This document shows positions 1 to 6,642 of a stretch of DNA of 9,809 nt, in pieces (the stretch's first letter is position 1; each line of letters starts with the position of its first letter). The notes under the pieces were generated by a model, which saw nothing but the letters and a program-made list of their open reading frames with translations, ran no database searches and was not told the origin of the DNA. The DNA lies in the NCBI GenBank assembly GCA_919901895.1, contig CAKKQI010000068.1:1-9809 (forward strand), given 5' to 3'. This DNA comes from Candidatus Brocadiaceae bacterium. GTDB taxonomy: Bacteria; Planctomycetota; MHYJ01; JACQXL01; CAKKQI01. The position numbers were made by a program, and so were the translations under genes.

Positions 1-2286
1 GACCGGTAAGACCTTGCCTCGTAAAGTAATTTCTCCGGTCATCGCGACATCAGGTTTGACCGATTTATTACGAAGAAGTGAAACGAGAGAGACCGCCATC
101 GTTACGCCGGCTGAAGGGCCATCTTTGGGAATCGCGCCGGCCGGGACATGGATATGAATATCAGTATTTTTATAAAAATCCGGTTTTATCTTGAGCGTTT
201 TGGCTTTCGCTCTAATATAACTTAAAGCCGCCATAGCCGATTCTTTCATCACTTCGCCTAAATGACCGGTTAAAGTAAACGATTTGTTTCCGGGCATCAT
301 CGTGGCTTCAATAAATAAAATATCGCCGCCGGACCGGGTCCAGGCCAGCCCGGTCGCTACCCCGGGTTCACTGGTTCGTTCGGCCACTTCGGAATAGAAT
401 TTTTCCGAACCGAGAAATTTTTCCAAATCAGCCACCGTAATAAATTTAGGTGTTTTTTTGTCGCTGGCTTTATCTTTAGCGATTTTACGGCAGATGGTCG
501 CCAATTCTCGTTCCAGGTTGCGCACGCCGGCCTCCCGGGTGTATTCATTGACGATTCGCGTGATGCTTTCGGGGTTCAGTGAAACGTCAGATTCAGATAA
601 CCCATGTTCTTTTACCTGTTTGGGTAAGAGGTAATTCTGGGCGATATGCAGTTTTTCCTCTTCGGTATAACCGGGGAGTTCCAGCACTTCCATCCGGTCC
701 TGCAGGGCCGGCGGAATCGTGTCCAGAATATTGGCGGTAGTGATAAACATTACTTTGGAAAGGTCAAACGGCACTTCCAGATAGTGGTCGGAAAAGGCAA
801 AATTTTGTTCCGGGTCAAGCACTTCCAGCAGGGCTGAAGACGGATCGCCGCGGAAATCGGTGCCGATTTTATCAACTTCATCAAGCATAAAAATGGGATT
901 GTTAGAACCGGCTTTTCTGATGCCCTGGAGGATTCGGCCCGGCAGGGCGCCGACATAAGTTCGGCGGTGCCCCCTGATTTCCGCTTCATCGCGGATGCCA
1001 CCGAGCGACATCCGGAAAAATTGCCGTCCTAAAGCGCGGGCGATGGAACGGCCCAGTGAGGTTTTTCCGACACCGGGCGGCCCGACCAAACATAAAATCG
1101 GACCGCGCATATCATTTTTAAGTTTACGGACGGCTAAGTATTCCAGGACGCGGTCTTTGATTTTTTCCAGGCCGTAATGGTCTTCATCAAGGATGTGCTG
1201 GGCTCTTTTGATGTCAAGATTGTCATCGGTGGCTTTTGACCAGGGTAAGGCAATCAGCCAGTCCAGGTAAGTCCGGGAAACCGTATATTCGGCTGAAGCG
1301 CTTGGGATTCGCATCAGTCGTTTGAGTTCTTCATCGGCTACTTTTTCCGCTTCCGATGGTAATTTGGCTTTTTTGATTTTCTCGCGTAATTCGCTGACTT
1401 CAGCCGTGCGTTCGTCTCCTTCGCCCAGTTCCCGCTGGATAATCCGCATCTGCTCCCGTAACAGGTGTTCCCGCTGGCTTTTGGTGATTTCGCTCTGCAC
1501 TTCCGATTGGATGCGGCTGCCCATCTTCAGGATTTCCAATTCACGGTTTAATAAACTAACCAGCCGCGTCAGTTTGGTTTTAATGCTGCTTGTTTCCAGG
1601 AATTTTTGTTTTTCTTCCAGTGAAATATTTATATTTGAAGCCACCAGGTAGGCTAACACCGCCGGGTTGGGAACATTCATTACGGCCATTTGGAGTTCAT
1701 CAGCCGGCAGGTAAGGAATTTGTTTGACCGCATTGATAAATAGGTTGGAAACGGTCCGGGTCAGCGCTTCCACTTCAGCTGTTTTTTCTATTTCATCTTT
1801 TATAAGCGTAACTTTTGCTTTTAAATAGGGCTGGCGCTGGGTAAAACCTTCCAGTTTAATCCGTTCGGTTCCTTGCACCAAGGCCCGCATGCTGCCGTCC
1901 GGAAATTTTAACATCTTGAGTACTTCGGCCTGCGTGCCGTATTCGTAAAGGTCATAACCTTTGAGTTCTTCCTTTCCGTTCCGCCCGGTCGGGACGGGCT
2001 GGTTTGATTCCGGTTCCGATTTTTTGATGGCGACATGACCAAATGTTTTATCGCCGGTAAGAATATCGTCAATCATCTGAATCGCATTTTTATCGGTAAT
2101 AATTAAAGGAAGGATTACCGAGGGAAAAAGTACCGCATCCTGCACCGCCAGGATTGGTAATTCCCTGGCTTGGGTCGCTTCGCTTTCCGGATGGTCGGGG
2201 ACATGGGAAACCACCCGCCGGTCCGGCAAAGCAGGTTTTTTGGGAACGGTTTTATTTTCTTTTAGTTTATTGCCGGCTGATCTCAT
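1..2286 (-). CDS. lon: ATP-dependent protease Lon (C-terminus cut off by the window edge)
   Basis: Cytosolic AAA+ serine protease that unfolds and degrades damaged and regulatory proteins. 762 codons are visible. The N-terminal substrate-binding (LON) domain starts near residue 30 ([15 protein letters not shown]). Walker A is GPPGVGKT at 402-409 and Walker B LDE has D469/E470. The catalytic serine is S725 in PKDGPSAG. The spacings K408 to E470 (62) and K408 to S725 (317) equal those I recall for E. coli Lon (K362/E424/S679), so the core is intact. The catalytic lysine should be near residue 768, about six residues past the left edge. The ATG at 2286-2284 lies 4 bp after the hsp20 stop, with a weak GAGAA 8 nt upstream, suggesting translation coupled to hsp20. 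Relative to E. coli Lon there is a roughly 12-residue extra segment in the N domain around QPVPTGRNG. The family call is certain; completeness beyond the edge is not visible. Confidence 0.98.
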   Translation of the reverse strand, partial: MRSAGNKLKENKTVPKKPALPDRRVVSHVPDHPESEATQARELPILAVQDAVLFPSVILPLIITDKNAIQMIDDILTGDKTFGHVAIKKSEPESNQPVPTGRNGKEELKGYDLYEYGTQAEVLKMLKFPDGSMRALVQGTERIKLEGFTQRQPYLKAKVTLIKDEIEKTAEVEALTRTVSNLFINAVKQIPYLPADELQMAVMNVPNPAVLAYLVASNINISLEEKQKFLETSSIKTKLTRLVSLLNRELEILKMGSRIQSEVQSEITKSQREHLLREQMRIIQRELGEGDERTAEVSELREKIKKAKLPSEAEKVADEELKRLMRIPSASAEYTVSRTYLDWLIALPWSKATDDNLDIKRAQHILDEDHYGLEKIKDRVLEYLAVRKLKNDMRGPILCLVGPPGVGKTSLGRSIARALGRQFFRMSLGGIRDEAEIRGHRRTYVGALPGRILQGIRKAGSNNPIFMLDEVDKIGTDFRGDPSSALLEVLDPEQNFAFSDHYLEVPFDLSKVMFITTANILDTIPPALQDRMEVLELPGYTEEEKLHIAQNYLLPKQVKEHGLSESDVSLNPESITRIVNEYTREAGVRNLERELATICRKIAKDKASDKKTPKFITVADLEKFLGSEKFYSEVAERTSEPGVATGLAWTRSGGDILFIEATMMPGNKSFTLTGHLGEVMKESAMAALSYIRAKAKTLKIKPDFYKNTDIHIHVPAGAIPKDGPSAGVTMAVSLVSLLRNKSVKPDVAMTGEITLRGKVLPV

Positions 2287-2290
2287 TTTT

Positions 2291-2755
2291 TTATTTCTCA
2301 AAATTAATTTGAATCGGGGTGGATGACATCTTGGATTTTTTAGCTTTAGGGATAACAAGTTCCAGATAGCCGTCATGGTAAGTGGCCCGGACGGATTCAC
2401 AGTTAAAAGGTCCGTGAATCATAATGACCCGCTCAAATTTTCCGTAATTAATTTCCATTTGTTTAAAAACCCGTTTGACACGCTGGTCGCGGTCGTAACG
2501 TTTACCTTTCAGCGTCAATTTATTTTCTTCAATCGTAATAGTAACATCTTCGGTTCTGATGCCGGCGATTTCCACTTTGACCACGATTTCATCCGGAGTT
2601 TCGTAAACATCGGTCAGCGGATGCCAGGCCCGTTCGCTGAACATCATCACCAGTTTATGGGAAGAGAGAAAAACTTCTTTAAAACTGCCGGGTTCGTCGT
2701 CTCCAGATTCCAGCCGGTAGAATGGTTCGCGGTCGAGTACATTAAGGTGTCCCAT
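2291..2755 (-). CDS. hsp20: Small heat-shock protein, Hsp20/alpha-crystallin family
   Basis: ATP-independent holdase chaperone that binds unfolding proteins and forms oligomers in the cytoplasm. It is 154 aa, normal for bacterial small heat-shock proteins. A short N-terminal arm (1-45) precedes the alpha-crystallin domain (about 46-137), which contains [19 protein letters not shown] and ends with the family signature around [13 protein letters not shown]. The C-terminal tail carries an I-x-I motif (I148-Q-I150), which in this family docks onto neighbouring subunits. The ATG at 2755-2753 has a G-run Shine-Dalgarno (AAGGGGGG) 6 nt upstream. Its stop is 4 bp from the lon start, so chaperone and protease are probably co-transcribed as a proteostasis unit. 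An inverted repeat just upstream may be its operator. Confidence 0.96.
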   Translation of the reverse strand: MGHLNVLDREPFYRLESGDDEPGSFKEVFLSSHKLVMMFSERAWHPLTDVYETPDEIVVKVEIAGIRTEDVTITIEENKLTLKGKRYDRDQRVKRVFKQMEINYGKFERVIMIHGPFNCESVRATYHDGYLELVIPKAKKSKMSSTPIQINFEK

Positions 2756-2780
2756 AGAAATCCCCCCTTTTTAAGCGTCA

Positions 2781-2803
2781 GATGTTAGATATATAATAAC
2801 ATC
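2781..2803 (-). promoter_or_regulatory. Inverted repeat overlapping the probable hsp20-lon promoter (candidate operator)
   Basis: The perfect 7-bp arms GATGTTA (2781-2787) and TAACATC (2797-2803) flank a 9-nt A/T-rich spacer, ending 26 bp upstream of the hsp20 ATG. Read on the minus strand, the spacer and its edge contain TATA-rich sequence suitable as a -10 element, with TTGAAA/TTGATT-like hexamers further upstream at the end of the preceding gene. The 7-9-7 geometry resembles a repressor operator. The spacer length is that of CIRCE, but the arm sequence is not CIRCE. There is no T-run after it, so a terminator for the upstream gene is less likely. The regulatory role is inferred. Confidence 0.45.
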
Positions 2804-2806
2804 GGC

Positions 2807-3460
2807 TTAATCAATTTCAAACTGTTCCACGCCTTCCAGCGCGGAAATTTCCCGGGAAATTTTTTCCATCTCAAAAACTTCAGGAACTTTTACCAGAGCG
2901 GTTATCTGGATTTTCTTTTCAACCAGCAGTTTATTAATACCGACATTTTTCAAGGCGAAGCCGTTTTCTTCAGCGATTTTTTCTATTTTACCGATTAATC
3001 CAGGCATATCTTTGGCCGTGGCCAAAAGGGTCCGGTAAGTTTTAGCCGGTAAAAACAGTTTTTCTATTTTATCAAATAGATACATTGAAAGCAAGACAAG
3101 AATGGTAACAATCGAGGCGGCGAGGAACATTTCCGCTCCGATGGCTAATCCGATGGCCGCCACGGTCCAAAGGCAGGCGGCGGTAGTTAAACCGCGCACC
3201 GAGGTACCGAAACGAAGAATCGCTCCGCCGCCCAGGAAACCGATGCCGGTTACCACCTGGGCCGCAATCCGGGAAGGGTCGGCGATTTCGCTGAATTTTT
3301 GCATCTGGATGGAAACCAGCATAATCAACGTGGAACCCAGGCAGACAATGATGTGGGTGCGTAATCCGGCCGGTTGATTATGCAATTCGCGTTCTAATCC
3401 GACCAGCCCGCCCAGCAAAGTCGCCAACCCCAATTTAAGAATAATATCCAACGTGTCCAT
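2807..3460 (-). CDS. MgtC/SapB family inner-membrane protein
   Basis: 217-aa integral membrane protein of the MgtC/SapB family. Members are linked to growth in low magnesium and, in some pathogens, to survival in macrophages; in others the role is unknown. The N-terminal half has about five hydrophobic segments (roughly 5-23, 35-52, 64-84, 90-108, 110-129) with the family landmarks GGLVGLERE (17-25), AGLRTH (31-36), GIGFLGGGAIL (72-82) and VRGLTTAACLW (88-98). A soluble C-terminal domain (about 140-217) looks like the ACT-type domain found in many members. It has its own promoter 34 bp upstream. The next gene, hsp20, starts 51 bp downstream with a separate promoter-like region, so co-transcription is possible but not required. 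The specific function in this organism cannot be assigned. Confidence 0.93.
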   Translation of the reverse strand: MDTLDIILKLGLATLLGGLVGLERELHNQPAGLRTHIIVCLGSTLIMLVSIQMQKFSEIADPSRIAAQVVTGIGFLGGGAILRFGTSVRGLTTAACLWTVAAIGLAIGAEMFLAASIVTILVLLSMYLFDKIEKLFLPAKTYRTLLATAKDMPGLIGKIEKIAEENGFALKNVGINKLLVEKKIQITALVKVPEVFEMEKISREISALEGVEQFEID

Positions 3461-3493
3461 AAATCCACTGCTTGTCTTTTTCGATTAACTTTT

Positions 3494-3521
3494 ATTATAA
3501 TTCATAAAAAGAGAATGTCAA
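3494..3521 (-). promoter_or_regulatory. Sigma70-type promoter of the MgtC/SapB gene
   Basis: On the minus strand TTGACA (3521-3516) and TATAAT (3499-3494) are both perfect consensus hexamers, separated by 16 bp. Transcription would start near 3487 and leave a leader of about 27 nt before the ATG at 3460. The ribosome binding site in this leader is weak (AGTGGA-like). Confidence 0.8.
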
Positions 3522-4046
3522 TGTAAAATTTGTTTGAAAATATATTTATAGGTGAAGCGGAAAAATCATTTTCGGTGATGGCCCGCCTCCGCCAAGACTT
3601 TGGCAGACGGGCTTCCTGGATTATTAGCGGCTAAAAGATATTACTTAATTTAAAAAAACGACCGGCTTATGTTTTTTCGGCGGGAGCAGGATTACCTGAA
3701 ATGACGGTTAGCAATTTTTTTGCTTTGAAACTCATCGGAAAATGACCCCGCCTCGTTACTTTCGTTCACTTCTCTTTCTCCGAAATGCTATTTTAAACGA
3801 AATAGAGTGTTATTTTTGCTGGTCAAGAAGCAGATCAACAAGGACAAAGCAAAAAAATATTGAATTGAAGAATTAAGATTTGTTTCTTTGATTTCTTTAA
3901 ATTTCATTCCAAAAATTTATCTAAATTCAATTTTCAAGGTTTGACCCTACCCTCTGCCCCGAAGACCGACCTATCCCTAAGCCCAAGGTCCGCTTGATAT
4001 TTGCTTAACTCAAAGGAGGTAATACTGGGGATAGCGCCTGATTGTA
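3522..4046. other. Non-coding divergent intergenic stretch
   Basis: About 0.5 kb between the divergent stress and defence blocks with no credible gene on either strand. It holds a GC-rich imperfect hairpin (3581-3612), A/T-rich tracts (about 3640-3660 and 3850-3930), a C-rich stretch (3944-3990) and an isolated perfect Shine-Dalgarno-like AAAGGAGGT (4012-4020). No tRNA, rRNA, CRISPR repeat or insertion-sequence end was recognised. It may be the decayed boundary of the acquired island. Confidence 0.6.
3581..3612. repeat. GC-rich imperfect hairpin, possible dispersed repeat
   Basis: The outer arms GCCCG and CGGGC and the inner arms GCCAA and TTGGC form a stem with one mismatch and a 2-nt bulge around a GACT loop. 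It stands out as a GC island in an A/T-rich intergenic region. No T-run follows on either strand, so it does not look like an intrinsic terminator. Only one copy is present in this window, so repeat status is inference. Confidence 0.45.
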
Positions 4047-4074
4047 TTGACATCCGAAAATAACGTGCTATTAT
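4047..4074 (+). promoter_or_regulatory. Promoter of the AvaI-type methyltransferase, predicted leaderless
   Basis: TTGACA (4047-4052, perfect -35) and TATTAT (4069-4074, near-consensus -10) are separated by 16 bp. Only 7 nt lie between the -10 and the ATG at 4082, so transcription should begin at or next to the start codon. There is no Shine-Dalgarno in the 7-nt gap, which agrees with leaderless translation. Confidence 0.65.
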
Positions 4075-4081
4075 TCCGACT

Positions 4082-5620
4082 ATGACTACAAAAGTCAGGA
4101 CTAAATCCAAGAAAAAGCATTTACTGGTCAGGGAAGAACTGGCCGCTTATACTTCGACCATAGCCCCGAAACAACAGGATGCGGTCCAGGAAATTAATAA
4201 CCTTGACTTTAAACTACTGCGCCATTTTCATAATAAGTTATTGGTCCAGTCGGCATTAACCCGCCAGCACGTCAGTTTCCAGGCCAGTAAGAAAAGGGAT
4301 GTTTATCGCTGGTATAAATTCAAGGAGGCATTCTCGGCTTCCCTGGTGGAATACTTGTTATCCAAGTATCAAATCAGTTCAGGTAAAATACTTGACCCGT
4401 TCGCCGGAAGCGGAACAGCGCTATTTGCGGCCAGCCAATTGGGATTGGATGCGGACGGAATTGAGTTAATCCCGGTTTGTCACCAGATTATTTCTGCCAG
4501 ACAGTATTTGGGGAATAAACTGGCGACTAAAGACCTGGCGATTCTCAATCATTGGGTTGACAAGAAACCCTGGATAAAATCAGAAAAAGGAATCCCGCTA
4601 AACAGGATAAAAATCACCGATGGGGCATATTCAACAACCACGGTTAACGCGATTGAACGTTATTTGACCCTGCTGGCCAAAGAAGAAAAGAAAATCCAGA
4701 CCATTCTGCGATTTGCGCTATTATGTATTCTGGAATCAATCAGTTTTACCCGCAAGGATGGGCAATGTCTTCGCTGGGACGTCCGTTCAGGCCGTCCGCT
4801 GAGTGAAAAAGAATTTAATAAAGGTAATATCCCGGATTTCAACCAGGCCATCTGTTCCAAGATTAAGGAAATCATTGATGATATCAACGCCCCGGAACAA
4901 AGCATTTTCATCATCCCTGCACCACGTCGGGTGCAGGGCGGTGAACCCTACGTGGTTCACCGTTTTACGTTTACTGAAAAGGTTCAGCACGGAAATGTTA
5001 ACCTGTTACGCGGTTCTTGTTTGGACATCCTGCCGACACTGCCGAAAAATTCATATAATGCAATTATTACTTCTCCGCCGTATTGCAACCGTTATGATTA
5101 TACCCGGACTTATGCCTTGGAATTGGCTTTGCTCGGCACAACCGAAGAACAAATCCGTGATTTAAGACAGCGGATGCTCAGTTGCACGGTGGAAAACCGG
5201 GCCAAAGACCTGTTGTCAATCAACCCGCAATGGGCTCCGGCAATAGAGGTTGCCGACCGGCAAGAGTTATTGCAATCCATACTGGGTTATCTGGAGGCCC
5301 AGAACGATTTAGGCGTTCTTAATAATTCCGGCATACCCAGGATGATTCGGGGTTACTTCTATGAAATGGCCTGCGTTATCAGCGAGTGCGCGCGCGTATT
5401 GAAGCCGGATTCCCTGATGTTTATGGTCAATGATAATGTCCGCTATGCCGGAGTGAGCATATCGGTAGATATGATATTATCCAATATCGCCGAGAAATTG
5501 GGATTTAAGGTTGAAAATATCCTGGTCTTGCCGAACGGCAAAGGCAACAGCAGTCAGCAAATGGGCGAGCACGGACGGGTTGCCTTGCGAAAGTGTATCT
5601 ATGTCTGGAGGAAAATATAG
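4082..5620 (+). CDS. AvaI/BsoBI-type DNA methyltransferase, probably N4-cytosine
   Basis: 512-aa S-adenosylmethionine-dependent DNA methyltransferase, the protective half of the restriction-modification pair with the next gene. The SAM-binding motif I is LDPFAGSGT (104-112), with an acidic motif II at GIEL (126-129). Catalytic motif IV is TSPPY (330-334), a form typical of N4-cytosine and some N6-adenine enzymes. Because the adjacent endonuclease is AvaI/BsoBI-like and those systems use N4-cytosine enzymes, m4C within CYCGRG is the likely modification. The roughly 220-residue stretch between motifs I and IV probably holds target recognition. After motif IV, YTRT-x3-LEL-x2-LG matches the second methyltransferase downstream. 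The ATG at 4082 is chosen because it fits the promoter 7 nt upstream and an in-frame TAA lies at 4061-4063. Methyltransferase-first order is as in AvaI and opposite to BsoBI. Codons 278-294 overlap a double palindrome, possibly an insertion. Confidence 0.9.
   Translation: MTTKVRTKSKKKHLLVREELAAYTSTIAPKQQDAVQEINNLDFKLLRHFHNKLLVQSALTRQHVSFQASKKRDVYRWYKFKEAFSASLVEYLLSKYQISSGKILDPFAGSGTALFAASQLGLDADGIELIPVCHQIISARQYLGNKLATKDLAILNHWVDKKPWIKSEKGIPLNRIKITDGAYSTTTVNAIERYLTLLAKEEKKIQTILRFALLCILESISFTRKDGQCLRWDVRSGRPLSEKEFNKGNIPDFNQAICSKIKEIIDDINAPEQSIFIIPAPRRVQGGEPYVVHRFTFTEKVQHGNVNLLRGSCLDILPTLPKNSYNAIITSPPYCNRYDYTRTYALELALLGTTEEQIRDLRQRMLSCTVENRAKDLLSINPQWAPAIEVADRQELLQSILGYLEAQNDLGVLNNSGIPRMIRGYFYEMACVISECARVLKPDSLMFMVNDNVRYAGVSISVDMILSNIAEKLGFKVENILVLPNGKGNSSQQMGEHGRVALRKCIYVWRKI
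4915..4962. repeat. Two abutting 24-bp perfect palindromes inside the methyltransferase gene
   Basis: Unit 1 (4915-4938) has arms CCCTGCACC and GGTGCAGGG around loop ACGTCG. Unit 2 (4939-4962) has arms CGGTGAACC and GGTTCACCG around loop CTACGT. Each is a 9-bp perfect stem with a 6-nt loop, and they touch with no gap. The second loop reversed (ACGTAG) differs from the first by one base, and both stems end in ACC/GGT next to the loop, so the units look related in opposite orientation. The total of 48 bp equals 16 codons, so the reading frame is kept. They encode the interior of PAPRRVQGGEPYVVHR, which lies between the SAM-binding and catalytic motifs. Confidence 0.85.
5607..5611 (+). promoter_or_regulatory. 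Shine-Dalgarno of the AvaI-type endonuclease gene
   Basis: GGAGG (followed by AAAA) lies inside the last codons of the methyltransferase gene, 8 nt from a GTG at 5620 and 11 nt from the ATG at 5623. It supports initiation at the gene junction rather than at the GTG at 5593 further upstream, and suggests translation linked to the methyltransferase. Confidence 0.75.
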
Positions 5621-5622
5621 TG

Positions 5623-6576
5623 ATGATTAAGAAGGCGTTTTATAAGCATTTAGCCGGTAGCAAGGATTTGGTTACTCCTTACGAAGCCACCCGGGCCGGA
5701 TTTGTATCTCTGGCGCTGGAAAGGAACCGCCGGGCCACGCCTTTTATTGAGCAAGCCCGTTCATTAAAATCATTCGCCGCTGCGGCCAAAACGCCGAAAG
5801 AACTGCTTAAGATTAAGGGGATTTTCCCGGCCTTGCTATGCGCCTCCGGCATATCGGATAAGGCATCCGGCCATCTGGAAGATAAGGATAAGATAGACGC
5901 CATAAACGGATTGATAAAGAACTTCCTTGAGCCGGCCGGGGCGAATTTCGTGGAAGAATTGGTTTACAGATTCCTGCTGACAAAAGGCGACACCTTGGGC
6001 GGCAGTATGCGCAATGTCGGCGGAATACTTGGACAAAGGAAATTCGCCCGGGCCATAATCTCGGCTCTGGCCTTAGCCAAAACCCCGTTCTATTGGCTGA
6101 ACTCCAAAAGCAATACCTGGGTTAAAGCCAGTAACGATGACGCCGATATAGAATTATTCCTGAGAGGAATCAATTGGAAACACGGAAGCAAGCAACGGAC
6201 AGCGCTCTTTAACCTGACCGTGCCGGCGGTAAAAAATAACATTGACTTCTGTCTTCTAAACTGTGATTACAAAAAGATGGCGATTGCCTATAAAAAACCC
6301 GAACTATACATTTCCTGCGGTGAGTTAAAGGGCGGCATAGACCCGGCTGGTGCGGACGAACACTGGAAAACAGCCCATACGGCTCTAAACCGAATCAGGA
6401 AGGCATTTTCCAGTAAGCCGCTGAGTTTACAGACATTCTTTATCGGGGCGGCCATAGAAAAGAAGATGGCCGGTGAAATCTGGGAGCAGTTAAAGGACGG
6501 GACGTTAACCAACGCCGCCAATTTGACTAACCAGGACCAGGTCAATTCACTGTGTAATTGGCTGATTAGGTTGTAG
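5623..6576 (+). CDS. AvaI/BsoBI-family type II restriction endonuclease
   Basis: 317-aa PD-(D/E)XK endonuclease. AvaI and BsoBI, of about 315 and 323 aa, cut C^YCGRG to leave 4-base 5' overhangs. Recognition rests on family-like segments DLVTPYEATRAGFVSLALE (15-33), TLGGSMRN (124-131) and ELKGGIDPAGADEHWKT (234-250). The active-site set is D208 (in NNIDFC), E234 and K236 (ELK), and H247. From memory the BsoBI residues are D212/E240/K242/H253, so E, K and H are offset by a constant six, which supports an intact enzyme. The start could also be the GTG at 5620, overlapping the methyltransferase stop by one base; the ATG at 5623 gives the usual family length. The gene lies directly downstream of its cognate methyltransferase. 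Two CCCGGG sequences, which fit CYCGRG, occur inside the gene (5690-5695, 6047-6052). No controller gene was found beside it. Exact specificity is inferred from family only. Confidence 0.9.
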   Translation: MIKKAFYKHLAGSKDLVTPYEATRAGFVSLALERNRRATPFIEQARSLKSFAAAAKTPKELLKIKGIFPALLCASGISDKASGHLEDKDKIDAINGLIKNFLEPAGANFVEELVYRFLLTKGDTLGGSMRNVGGILGQRKFARAIISALALAKTPFYWLNSKSNTWVKASNDDADIELFLRGINWKHGSKQRTALFNLTVPAVKNNIDFCLLNCDYKKMAIAYKKPELYISCGELKGGIDPAGADEHWKTAHTALNRIRKAFSSKPLSLQTFFIGAAIEKKMAGEIWEQLKDGTLTNAANLTNQDQVNSLCNWLIRL

Positions 6577-6642
6577 GAATAATAACCGGCCCCGGCGCTG
6601 GATAACATACGTAAAACCAAGGGGATAAGAGACTCTGTATTT
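6577..6642. other. 66-bp junction between the two defence cassettes
   Basis: A short gap between the endonuclease stop and the second methyltransferase. A GC-rich patch (CCGGCCCCGG) near 6587-6596 is followed by A/T-rich leader. No clear promoter, terminator or direct repeat was found. Base composition changes here from GC-balanced to AT-rich, making it the likely seam between separately acquired blocks. Confidence 0.45.

Noticed and set aside
2375..2788. Plus-strand 137-codon open frame
   Set aside because: It lies antisense over the clear hsp20 gene, has no family signature and no convincing ribosome site.
2781..2803. Intrinsic terminator for the MgtC/SapB gene
   Set aside because: The stem is A/T-rich and no U-tract follows in the direction of transcription; its place in the hsp20 promoter favours an operator.
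3711..3724. AGCAA/TTGCT with T-rich loop as a terminator
   Set aside because: The stem is only 5 bp and A/T-rich, with the T-run in the loop rather than after the stem, so termination is not supported.
3522..4081. C-box or controller-protein gene for the restriction-modification system
   Set aside because: No small helix-turn-helix frame and no paired operator-like repeats upstream of the methyltransferase were seen.
5593..5622. Upstream GTG at 5593 as start of the endonuclease
   Set aside because: It would add residues overlapping the methyltransferase end, place the good GGAGG inside the gene, and exceed the usual AvaI/BsoBI N-terminus.
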